Translations under genes and position numbers: made by a program
Assembly: GCA_023136395.1 (NCBI GenBank)
Contig: JAGLRI010000098.1
Coordinates: forward strand, 1-5,374
DNA: 5,374 nt
Reading direction: 5' to 3'
Origin: Candidatus Bathyarchaeota archaeon
Lineage (GTDB): Archaea > Thermoproteota > Bathyarchaeia > Bathyarchaeales > Bathyarchaeaceae
Part shown: positions 1-5,221 of the stretch, one piece after another
Position numbering within the stretch: the first letter of the stretch is position 1
How the letters are laid out: the number at the start of each line of letters is the position of its first letter
The notes under the pieces: generated by a model
The model's database searches: none
Seen by the model: only the letters and a program-made list of their open reading frames with translations
What the model was told of the DNA's origin: nothing

Positions 1-326
1 TACTTATGTAAAGGCTTCAAGTTTTTCTTTGTTTGAACATCATTAGGTTCGACAATAAATACTATCTCAAACTTTTCCTTAGGGTATGTCTGGGCAGCTA
101 TACTCTTCGCAGTGGTCATTATGGATTGGTATTTCTCTTTATAGAGAGGAACTAAAATGGAAATGAATTCTGGGTTTAGTTTCCCAGAGGGCTTTATATA
201 AACCTTCTTTTCTAATCTAAAGTACAATGATATAAACCATATAGCAAAGTTAATAATTGAAATTGATAACAACAAAAAACGTATGATGAAGAATACGTTA
301 ATAAACACAGAGGGTAGTTCTATCAT
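1..326 (-). CDS. Family 2 glycosyltransferase, membrane-anchored, N-terminal part (gene runs off the left edge)
   Basis: The frame is open from an ATG at 326 to the window edge, giving 108 residues. An in-frame TGA lies a few codons upstream with no start between, which supports this ATG. Residues about 5-36 form a strongly hydrophobic segment (FFIIRFLLLSISIINFAIWF within it), probably a transmembrane helix. The motif ISILVPLYKE follows, then TAKSIAAQTYPKEKFEIVFI and VEPND. This is the usual start of a GT-A fold glycosyltransferase: the first beta strand with its nucleotide-sugar contact, a helix, then the second strand ending in an acidic residue. By family knowledge it would transfer a sugar from an activated donor at the cytoplasmic membrane face, for a glycolipid, polysaccharide or glycoprotein. 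The DXD motif and acceptor region lie outside the window, so the substrate is unknown. No strong Shine-Dalgarno is visible; a TATA-like TATAT lies about 25 bases before the ATG, so it may be leaderless. Confidence 0.8.
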   Translation of the reverse strand, partial: MIELPSVFINVFFIIRFLLLSISIINFAIWFISLYFRLEKKVYIKPSGKLNPEFISILVPLYKEKYQSIMTTAKSIAAQTYPKEKFEIVFIVEPNDVQTKKNLKPLHK

Positions 327-345
327 TGATAAACTCTCTTCACTT

Positions 346-353
346 CATATACG
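346..353 (-). promoter_or_regulatory. Possible TATA element for the glycosyltransferase
   Basis: On the minus strand CGTATATG lies about 20-27 bases before the ATG at 326. That would fit a leaderless or nearly leaderless transcript. In an AT-rich region such a match is weak evidence alone. Confidence 0.25.
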
Positions 354-393
354 TTATCTGCTTTCAACAACACACCCTCTTATGATACCACAC

Positions 394-522
394 CTAAATA
401 AAAGTAACCTTTGATGTCAAGAGCGTCTTAATCTTCTTTGGTATCGTGATCCTACGTACGTGTCTAACATAATCTGTAAGGACAAACTCTTCATTTAACG
501 TAATGAATCTCCCAAGAGCCAC
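394..522 (-). CDS. Small hypothetical ORF with AbrB-like RRITIPKKI motif, possibly a gene remnant
   Basis: Read from a GTG at 522, this frame gives 42 residues ending in TAG. An alternative TTG at 549 would add nine hydrophobic residues. The composition looks protein-like: VALGRFITLNEEFVLTDYV, then RHVRRITIPKKIKTLL. The string RRITIPKKI resembles the core of AbrB/SpoVT swapped-hairpin DNA-binding domains (G-R-[IV]-T-I-P-K-E-[IL]-R). In that family, however, the motif sits near the N-terminus and is followed by about 25 more residues than remain here. No good ribosome binding site precedes either start. The same-strand glycosyltransferase starts 67 bases further on. It may be a truncated transcription-factor-like gene, the decayed tail of a larger gene, or chance. 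The AbrB link is inference from one short motif. Confidence 0.3.
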   Translation of the reverse strand: MALGRFITLNEEFVLTDYVRHVRRITIPKKIKTLLTSKVTFI

Positions 523-624
523 AAATTCAATAATTGATAAAATTAACAAAGATTTGCAACAAAAGGAGTAAATTAATATTTTTCTTTGCTTTCTTGCTTC
601 AACATTATTAGTTGAATTACAACG

Positions 625-635
625 CTTTAAAAATT
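625..635 (+). promoter_or_regulatory. Possible TATA box for the translin-family gene
   Basis: CTTTAAAAATT matches an archaeal TATA box loosely and would place transcription start near 655-660, with a leader of about 55 bases before the ATG at 716. A second candidate at 653-660 (GTTTAAAG) would give a shorter leader. Neither is decisive in such AT-rich sequence. Confidence 0.25.
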
Positions 636-674
636 AAAGTTTGGATAATGGCGTTTAAAGTTCAGCAAAGCCTA

Positions 675-691
675 TTAAGCTTGCTTAAGCT
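675..691. repeat. Overlapping inverted repeats before the translin gene
   Basis: TTAAGC-TT-GCTTAA (675-688) is a 6-bp inverted repeat with a 2-base spacer. It overlaps AGCTT-GCTT-AAGCT (678-691), which could form a 5-bp stem with a 4-base loop. The two pairings exclude each other. It could be an operator half-site pair or a leader hairpin 25 bases ahead of the start codon, or chance. Confidence 0.3.
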
Positions 692-715
692 ATCATTCTT
701 GAAGGGTTTTAGTGC

Positions 716-1372
716 ATGAAGGACATGTTGTTAAAGTCTATTCTTGATAATATTCAAAAAGAATTGAAGAAGAGAGATAAAGTTCGAGTGGAGAGCCAAT
801 CAGATATGCGAAGAGTATTAAGCTTGTCTAAACAAGCGATTCTATTTGTTCATCAAGAAAGGTTTAATGACGCAACCAAATTTCTTGAAGATGCAGGTAA
901 GCTTTTCGCTAAACTTCTTGGATTAGCAAAGGATCATCAAGACCTACTTTATAGCGGTTTAGTTGATGCAGCGTCTCAGGAATATTCTGAAGCGTGTGTA
1001 CTTCTTGGACTGGTTATAGAAGGGCAATTTATCAGCCCTGAAAAACTTGGTGTTTCTGCCTCCTCCTACATTCTTGGTCTTGCTGATGTTATTGGAGAGC
1101 TCAGACGCAGAGCTCTCGACTCTCTTCGAAAGGGAGACATAGAAACCGCTGAAGACTCTCTACGTATAATGGAGCAGATTTTCATCGAGTTGACAGCAAT
1201 GGATGATGCGTATATGCTTGTTAAGGGACTTCGAAGAAAATGTGACATAGCGAGACGTATAATCGAAACTACCAGAGGAGATGTCACGATAGAGGTGAGA
1301 AGAAGTTCACTGGAAAACTCCATTAAAAGACTAGAAGAAACCCTAGAGAAGGGTGAAGAAAAAATAACTTGA
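716..1372 (+). CDS. Archaeal translin-family protein
   Basis: The product has 218 residues, close to other archaeal translins, and should be almost wholly helical. Translin and Trax are helical nucleic-acid-binding proteins that assemble into barrels; some archaeal Trax-like members form a C3PO-like RNase. Visible signatures are the helical repeat around residues 36-68, the block GLVDAASQEYSEA (81-93), GLADVIGELRR (121-131), RKGDIETAEDSLRIM, and a C-terminal charged helix. E89 and E92 in QEYSEA match in spacing the paired glutamates that I recall as catalytic in human Trax, so RNase activity is possible but unproven. An in-frame TAG lies two codons upstream, so the ATG at 716 is the earliest start; ATG at 725 is an alternative. 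GAAGGG at 701-706 is a weak ribosome binding site. sepS follows on the same strand after 98 bases but has its own promoter-like sequence. Confidence 0.8.
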   Translation: MKDMLLKSILDNIQKELKKRDKVRVESQSDMRRVLSLSKQAILFVHQERFNDATKFLEDAGKLFAKLLGLAKDHQDLLYSGLVDAASQEYSEACVLLGLVIEGQFISPEKLGVSASSYILGLADVIGELRRRALDSLRKGDIETAEDSLRIMEQIFIELTAMDDAYMLVKGLRRKCDIARRIIETTRGDVTIEVRRSSLENSIKRLEETLEKGEEKIT

Positions 1373-1440
1373 TGCTTTTAAACGACTGAAAGGAAGCTTC
1401 GGGTATATACAAGCTACTTATTCAGAAAGAGTCTGGAGTA

Positions 1441-1452
1441 TTTTCTATAAAC
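1441..1452 (+). promoter_or_regulatory. TATA box of sepS, leaderless start likely
   Basis: TTTTCTATAAAC lies 19-30 bases before the ATG at 1471, the distance expected if transcription starts at or very near the ATG. The purine-rich GGAG just upstream could serve as BRE. No Shine-Dalgarno exists between it and the ATG (ACTAACTAATAACTAATTAT), supporting a leaderless message. A further TATATAC at about 1404-1410 is an alternative box. Confidence 0.5.
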
Positions 1453-1470
1453 TAACTAATAACTAATTAT

Positions 1471-3070
1471 ATGCAATGGTTGGAAAAAATGTGGGACCCA
1501 GAGAAAATAAAAAAATTAGCTAAACAAGATTACGAAAAAGTCTGGTTAGAAACAGCTAACTTGCTAAAAAGAAATGGAAGAAAAAATGTTTGGAAAAAAG
1601 CTTTAGGAAGAACTCATCCAGTCAATAATCTAATTGAAAAATTTAGAGGGGTACTCCATTCTTATGAATTTGAAGAAGTAGTTAATCCATCAATTGTTCC
1701 AGAAGATGACGTGAGAAGACAATATGGCTCCGAAGCAGGGGTGATACTTGATCGAATCTTTTACTTAGCAGGTTTACCCCGTTCAGATATAGGAATAAGT
1801 CGAGAAAAAACTTCAGAAATCCAGCAGATTGTTCCAAAGCTAGTTGATAATGAAGTTAAAAAGCTGCAGAAAATATTTCGGGAATACAAAGAGGGGAAAA
1901 TAGAAGGAGATAATCTCGTTGAGGAAATGATTAATCGATTGGGCATAAAAACAGAGGACGCCACAACTATTCTAAGCTTATTTCCAGAGCTTACAAAATT
2001 AGCGCCCATCCCAACAAAATTAACTTTGCGTTCCCACATGACTGCATTATGGTTCTCCGTTTTAGAGGCTTTACAGGACAAAAAAAACATTGCCAACGAA
2101 ACTTTTTTCGATTGGAAAAAAGTACAGGAGAGAACAGAAGCTTGATAAAACTCATTTATATGAATCATATGTAGCTTCAATAGTCGTTATGGCAGAAGAC
2201 ATAACGTTAGAGGACGGCGTTGAATTAACTAGATCCATACTTTCAGAAATATGTTTAAAGAATGCAAAATTCGAGTTGAAAAAAGCAACAAGCAAGTATT
2301 ATGCTCCCAAAATGGAAATGGAGGTTTTCACAAAATCGGGCAATCAATGGATTGAGGTGGGCGACATAGGTCTATATTCCCCTGTTTCTCTGGCGCAGTA
2401 CGACATTTGTTATCCAGTCTTTAACGCAGGACTTGGGGTAGAGAGAATAGCAATGCTTCTGCATGGAATAACAGATATTCGAAAAGTAACATATCCCCAA
2501 TTTTACGCCGAATGGAAACTTTCAGATACGGAGATAGCAAAGATGGTTATGATTGATATAGAAACACAAAGCAAAATAAGCAGGAGAATACGAGAAGCAA
2601 TTAAGTTAACAGCACTAAAGAATGTTAACGAACTCAGCCCATGCGAATTTCTTGCATATGAAGGAAAAATATTGGAAAAGACGGTTAAGGTATACATTTA
2701 CGAAACAGATTCGGGAGTTGAATTGTTGGGCCCCGCTGCTCTTAACCATATTTATGTATATAATGGAAATATTCTAGGAATCCCAGAAAAAGGGATGGAT
2801 CACCAGCCTTTTGTGAGAGAAACTCGAGAGAGGGGAGTTTCGGTTGGTTTTAGTTATCTTGATGCCACATCATCTCTTGCTGCAGCTAAAATCGAGGAAG
2901 GAATAAAGTTAGGTCTAAAAGAAGTTAAAATTAGAGTGAAAATAGCAAAGCAACCTAGTGATATAAATATTAAAATAAACAACGTTGCCAGACGATACAT
3001 AACTGGCAAAAGAACTAAAATTGACATTGCTAGGCCTATATTTATTGGTGTTCGTGCAGAAATTAATTGA
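1471..3070 (+). CDS. sepS: O-phosphoserine-tRNA(Cys) ligase (SepRS), frame broken by one extra A at 2080-2087
   Basis: SepRS charges tRNA(Cys) with O-phosphoserine; SepCysS then converts this to Cys-tRNA(Cys), replacing or backing up CysRS. It is a cytoplasmic class II synthetase, tetrameric in studied cases. Seen here: the N-terminal helical region, motif-1-like NNLIEKFRGVLHSYEFEEVV, then LRSHMTALWF with H189 and T191, which match residues I recall binding phosphoserine phosphate in Methanococcus SepRS (His186, Thr188). Motif 2 is LFSIGKKYRREQKLDKTHLY and motif 3 NAGLGVERIAML. The tail PFVRETRERGVSVGFSYLDA is typical of the anticodon-binding part. The first frame (1471-2145) covers everything up to ALQDKK; the second (open by 2090, to 3070) continues TLPTKLFSIGKK. 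Removing one A from the A8 run at 2080-2087 joins them into 532 residues, close to the family's roughly 535-540. No residue appears lost, so this is a single-base disruption of an otherwise full gene. The ATG at 1471 fits the TATA spacing. Confidence 0.93.
2080..2087 (+). other. Frameshift site in sepS: A8 homopolymer
   Basis: GAC followed by eight A and CATTGCC. In the upstream frame this reads GAC AAA AAA AAC ATT. With seven A it reads GAC AAA AAA ACA TTG CCA, restoring the SepRS sequence QDKKTLPTKLFSIG. The needed move is +1 (or loss of one A in DNA or RNA). Confidence 0.85.
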
Positions 3071-3075
3071 TTAAA

Positions 3076-3186
3076 TCATAGCTCTGTTCTGCAGTAATAA
3101 CATTTATGTGGACGATTCATAACGTACTTGATTACTTTGCCACATTTCGAACAAGTTACACTTTGACTATTAGCTCCTAGACCCAA
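3076..3186 (-). CDS. 36-residue zinc-ribbon protein, unknown function
   Basis: Read from a TTG at 3186, the frame gives MGLGANSQSVTCSKCGKVIK, then YVMNRPHKCYYCRTEL and TGA. The pairs C12-x2-C15 and C29-x2-C32, 13 residues apart, form a four-cysteine zinc ribbon or knuckle filling most of the protein. The start is fixed by AAAGGAGGTGA seven bases upstream, an almost full complement of the archaeal 16S 3' end, and by an in-frame TAA two codons before the TTG. I do not recognise the family. It does not match RpoP, L40e, L37ae, S27ae or Spt4 closely. Such short zinc ribbons often belong to ribosome- or polymerase-associated proteins or to small regulators, but no role can be assigned. The stop lies 5 bases from the convergent sepS stop. 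A TATA box and a 12-bp palindrome precede it, suggesting its own regulated transcript. It is easily missed by gene callers. Confidence 0.7.
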   Translation of the reverse strand: MGLGANSQSVTCSKCGKVIKYVMNRPHKCYYCRTEL

Positions 3187-3260
3187 TTTTTATTCACCTC
3201 CTTTGTTTCATTTGTAACAATTTTTACTTCAATTTCACTGTCAACCAAAGTATAGTTCAA
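3177..3260 (-). CDS. Possible 27-residue upstream mini-ORF overlapping the zinc-ribbon gene start
   Basis: A TTG at 3260 opens a frame giving MNYTLVDSEIEVKIVTNETK, then EVNKNWV and TAG at 3177. It overlaps the zinc-ribbon start by 10 bases in another frame and reads through its ribosome binding site, an arrangement that would allow translational coupling. The first residues are poor, but the alternating charged and aliphatic part (SEIEVKIV) looks protein-like. An ATG at 3269-3267 could join it if one base were lost. No clear ribosome binding site is seen. It may equally be chance. Confidence 0.2.
   Translation of the reverse strand: MNYTLVDSEIEVKIVTNETKEVNKNWV
3194..3204 (-). promoter_or_regulatory. 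Strong ribosome binding site of the zinc-ribbon gene
   Basis: Minus-strand AAAGGAGGTGA ends seven bases before the TTG at 3186. It is the strongest Shine-Dalgarno match in the window and the main reason to accept a short gene with a TTG start. Confidence 0.75.
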
Positions 3261-3277
3261 TCATTTGAAATACTAAA

Positions 3278-3289
3278 AGGTTGCAACCT
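3278..3289. promoter_or_regulatory. 12-bp perfect palindrome, candidate operator
   Basis: AGGTTGCAACCT is its own reverse complement. It abuts the TATA-like AATATATAAAA at 3290-3300 and lies between that box and the expected transcription start of the leftward zinc-ribbon gene. A homodimeric regulator bound here would block the polymerase. The role is inferred from position and symmetry only. Confidence 0.4.
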
Positions 3290-3300
3290 AATATATAAAA
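3290..3300 (-). promoter_or_regulatory. TATA box of the zinc-ribbon gene
   Basis: Minus-strand TTTTATATATT is a good archaeal TATA box. A start about 25 bases downstream, near 3270, would leave a leader of roughly 80 bases before the TTG at 3186. No rightward gene needs it. Confidence 0.45.
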
Positions 3301-3331
3301 TTTGTGAAGTTTTTACCAGTATATAATAACA

Positions 3332-3984
3332 TTATTTGTTGCGAGTTAAAAGGTCTCTTTTTATTTTATTTGCTAAATTATGGGCTAATCTCGTTGGTTC
3401 AGGAATCTTAAATTTTACTAAAAAATTTTTGACAATCTTAACAGCTGTTTCTAAGGTTATCATGTGACCTGCAGAAACAAAGATGGGATTACAACTACTT
3501 TTTGAGAGGAGGACTGCTCCAACTATTCTTCCCTGATAATTGAGGGGAACCCACTCTCCTATTTTATCTGGTTTTTGAGCGTACTCTCCACATAGTTTGT
3601 TTTTAGCGGCACCTATCACTGGTTTTTTGATCATGACACCAACATAAGAAGCACATCCACAAAATAGAGGATGTGAAATTCCATGTGAATCGAGCATAAG
3701 GACATCAGATTTAATCTTCAATTTTTTTTTCAAGGTTCATTATTATTGGACCTTCTCGAAAACTTAGGAAGGAATGTAAGGAAAGGGCGTTCTTTCGTGT
3801 AAAAATTTCTTCTCCTTTATTTGAAGAGTATCATATTTTATAGTAACAGCTACAGCCACGGCCTCTTTCTCATTAAAGGCGACGTCAAAACCAGTAACGA
3901 AGTTAATAGGCTTTTTAAAGCAATCAGATAATATCACCTTAGAGGCCATTCCTATTTGCAATCTTCGTAGCTCTTCTAAATCAT
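3332..3984 (-). pseudogene. nfi: Endonuclease V (deoxyinosine 3' endonuclease), three apparent frame disruptions
   Basis: Endonuclease V nicks DNA at the second phosphodiester 3' of deoxyinosine, starting repair of deaminated adenine. The family pattern is split over three frames. Piece 1 (3984-3771) reads HDLEELRRLQIGMASKVIL, FVTGFDVAF (catalytic Asp) and TPFPYIP, the strand-separating motif. Piece 2 (3770 to about 3722) reads FLSFREGPIIMNLEKK with the catalytic Glu. Piece 3 (to 3332) reads SDVLMLDSHGISHP with the next Asp, IGAAKNKLCGEY, IFVSAGHMITLETAV and EPTRLAHNLA. Two single-base gains (after the ATG at 3984 and near 3770) and one loss from the A9 run at 3722-3730 rebuild about 217 residues, near the 221 I recall for Archaeoglobus. 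Without repair, the largest pieces are 3764-3961 from a TTG and 3332-3733. All recognisable active-site motifs remain, so this is either a very young pseudogene or an intact gene with sequence errors. The family call is firm; functionality is not. Confidence 0.88.
3722..3730 (-). other. Frameshift site in endonuclease V: A9 homopolymer on the minus strand
   Basis: The minus strand reads CTT GAA AAA AAA ATT GAA GAT TAA with nine A. With eight A it reads CTT GAA AAA AAA TTG AAG ATT AAA TCT, joining NLEKK to LKIKSDVLMLDSHG. The direction is the same as in sepS: one A too many. Confidence 0.75.
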
Positions 3985-4044
3985 GTTTTTACGTAATTTT
4001 GAAAATTCTTTTTTAGTTTGGAGATTAAATGTACAAAACTTTGT

Positions 4045-4057
4045 AAAAAGTGAAAAA
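4045..4057 (-). terminator. Possible T-tract terminator after rps7
   Basis: On the minus strand TTTTTCACTTTTT follows the rps7 stop by about 35 bases. Two T5 runs in the non-template strand resemble intrinsic archaeal termination signals. It lies about 60 bases before the endonuclease V ATG, separating the two units. Confidence 0.35.
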
Positions 4058-4092
4058 TGAGAGAAGTAACCGTGAATGATGTATTTTTTTTC

Positions 4093-4668
4093 TTATCGAG
4101 ATGACATGGCAACTCTTTCCATTTCATGGCGTTTTTGTATTGCATGGCTTTTCATATCTAATTTTGCTGCTGAGACCAGTTCTTCAGCTAACCATTCTTC
4201 CAGGGGACGGGGATTGTTAAATGCCGCCCTTCTTGCTCCCTCGGAAAGAAAGCGGAGAGCCAAGTCTACCCTCCTTTGGGGAGAGATATCCACAGCCAGA
4301 TGATAAACTACACCCCCAAAACTAATTCTAGTAGTATCCTCGCATGGAGCGGAGTTTTCAACAGCTTTAACGAGAAGTTCTATAGGATTGCGTCCTGTGC
4401 TAAGATGAATTATCTCGAAAGCGTTTCTTACGGCGTGGATACTTCTAGTCTTCTTTCCAGCGCTCCTCCCTGGTCGCATAAGGTTGTTTATAAGTCTTTC
4501 AACGATGTTAACCTCAGCTTTTCGAAATCTCCCATGCTCATGGCGCCCCATGCTGTGGGGAGAAAATACTGGTTTTAGGGAAATGTAACGCTTGAGTCCA
4601 GGATCCTTCACCTCAACTCCCTCAAGACTCCATTTTCCAAATAGGTTAATCTCCAGTTTTTTGCTCAA
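4093..4668 (-). CDS. rps7: Small ribosomal subunit protein S7, archaeal type
   Basis: S7 binds the 3' major domain of 16S rRNA early in 30S assembly and lines the E-site and mRNA exit. The 191-residue product is of normal archaeal length. It begins with the archaeal extension FGKWSLEGVEVKDPGLKRYI (10-29) and has PGRSAGKKTRSIHAVRNAF (66-84), TGRNPIELLVKAVENSAP (91-108), FGGVVYHLAVDISPQRRVDL (117-136) and the basic C-terminal SHAIQKRHEMERVA, all standard S7 blocks. The start is a TTG at 4668: TGGTGA lies six bases before it, and an in-frame TGA lies just upstream. The nearby ATG at 4681 is in another frame and stops after 11 residues. It lies 33 bases after rps12, almost certainly in one transcript. 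The gene usually expected next in many archaea, EF-1 alpha, is absent here; endonuclease V follows instead. Confidence 0.96.
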   Translation of the reverse strand: MSKKLEINLFGKWSLEGVEVKDPGLKRYISLKPVFSPHSMGRHEHGRFRKAEVNIVERLINNLMRPGRSAGKKTRSIHAVRNAFEIIHLSTGRNPIELLVKAVENSAPCEDTTRISFGGVVYHLAVDISPQRRVDLALRFLSEGARRAAFNNPRPLEEWLAEELVSAAKLDMKSHAIQKRHEMERVAMSSR

Positions 4669-4674
4669 ATTTTT

Positions 4675-4680
4675 TCACCA
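4675..4680 (-). promoter_or_regulatory. Ribosome binding site that fixes the TTG start of rps7
   Basis: Minus-strand TGGTGA is followed by six bases and the TTG at 4668. It supports a non-ATG start for this essential gene. Confidence 0.55.
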
Positions 4681-4701
4681 TAACAAATTTGTAGCCTATT
4701 T

Positions 4702-5142
4702 TCAACGTATCGGTTTTTCTTTTCGACCATACACTAGCTCTTTGAGTGAAACCCCATTAACTAGGATAACTTTATATCGAACACCAGGGATATCACCCAT
4801 GCTTCTGCCGCGAGAACCACCGATTCCTTCTATGATTACTTCGTCATGTTCATCGACCAAGTTGAGAGCACCATCTCCTGGAAGAAAGGCGGTAACGACT
4901 TTACCATTTTTAATGAGTTGAGTCCTTACACACTTTCGAATGGCACTATTTGGTTGTTTGCTCTCAATTCCAACTTTTTCTAGGACTATTCCACGACCCA
5001 TGGGTGCGCCTTGTAGTGGATCAGATTTAACATCTAGGCGAAGCTTCCGGCGCTTGTAAGATCGTTCACTCCACCTAAGCTTCTTTCTTTTTTTAAGTAG
5101 TGTTCTTGCTGCAAATTCGCCTCTTGGTGCTTTAGAGCCCAT
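4702..5142 (-). CDS. rps12: Small ribosomal subunit protein S12 (S23e type)
   Basis: S12 sits at the 30S decoding centre and monitors codon-anticodon pairing. The 146 residues match the usual archaeal length of about 147. The N-terminus has the archaeal basic extension with FAARTLLKKRKKLRWSERSY (10-29). Then come GAPMGRGIVLEKVG (45-58), the decoding-loop motif KQPNSAIRK (62-70, bacterial KPNSALRK), TAFLPGDGALN (84-94), DEHDEVIIEGIGG (97-109), GRSMGDIPGVRYKV (112-125) and the basic tail RKEKPIR. The ATG at 5142 has GGAAAGG seven bases upstream and a good TATA box about 40 bases upstream. It lies 79 bases downstream of the nusA stop and 33 before rps7, matching the conserved nusA-rps12-rps7 order in Archaea. 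All expected blocks are present with no frame problem. Confidence 0.97.
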   Translation of the reverse strand: MGSKAPRGEFAARTLLKKRKKLRWSERSYKRRKLRLDVKSDPLQGAPMGRGIVLEKVGIESKQPNSAIRKCVRTQLIKNGKVVTAFLPGDGALNLVDEHDEVIIEGIGGSRGRSMGDIPGVRYKVILVNGVSLKELVYGRKEKPIR

Positions 5143-5149
5143 AATTTTT

Positions 5150-5156
5150 CCTTTCC
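5150..5156 (-). promoter_or_regulatory. Ribosome binding site of rps12
   Basis: Minus-strand GGAAAGG, within AAAGGAAAGG, ends seven bases before the ATG at 5142. Confidence 0.5.
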
Positions 5157-5180
5157 TTTAGCTTGGTATGGTTATGTGAA

Positions 5181-5190
5181 ATATTTATAG
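5181..5190 (-). promoter_or_regulatory. TATA box of rps12-rps7
   Basis: Minus-strand CTATAAATAT is close to the ideal archaeal TATA box. A start about 25 bases on, near 5160, leaves a leader of some 18 bases that just includes the ribosome binding site. It implies that rps12-rps7 can be transcribed apart from the upstream nusA unit. Confidence 0.55.
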
Positions 5191-5221
5191 ATTTATGTAA
5201 TTAACTATTTATGTGACACAT

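Larger units (their letters stand above)
523..715. other. AT-rich gene-free stretch upstream of the translin gene
   Basis: I see no convincing gene here. The stretch is very AT-rich, with TATA-like strings at about 625-635 (CTTTAAAAATT) and 653-660 on the plus strand. The hairpin-forming repeat at 675-691 lies close to the translin start. It presumably holds the promoter of the rightward gene. Confidence 0.5.

Noticed and set aside
1066..1323. Open frame of 85 codons on the minus strand
   Set aside because: It lies wholly inside the translin gene, and its serine/arginine-rich product has no recognisable domain.
2080..2090. Slippery heptamer A-AAA-AAC in sepS, a classic -1 programmed frameshift site
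   Set aside because: The downstream sepS frame is reached by +1, not -1, so slipping at this heptamer would lead to the wrong frame.
1761..2180. Open frame of 139 codons on the minus strand
   Set aside because: It is antisense to conserved SepRS sequence and has no family features; a shadow frame.
3076..3186. Zinc-ribbon frame as ribosomal protein L40e or polymerase subunit P
   Set aside because: It has a similar cysteine layout, but the spacing and surrounding residues (SKCGKVIKY, HKCYYCRTEL) do not fit either family as I know them, so no name was given.
4031..4047. Inverted repeat TACAAA-AC-TTTGTA between rps7 and endonuclease V
   Set aside because: Short, AT-only stem without a following T run in the right place; too likely by chance to call a terminator or operator alone.
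3962..4092. Possible RNA gene or small ORF between rps7 and endonuclease V
   Set aside because: No tRNA cloverleaf, no GC-rich structured core and no sustained reading frame beyond the endonuclease V N-terminus.
4592..4921. Plus-strand open frame across the rps12-rps7 junction
   Set aside because: It is antisense to two clearly conserved ribosomal protein genes; the same applies to the frames at 4076-4303 and 4276-4578.
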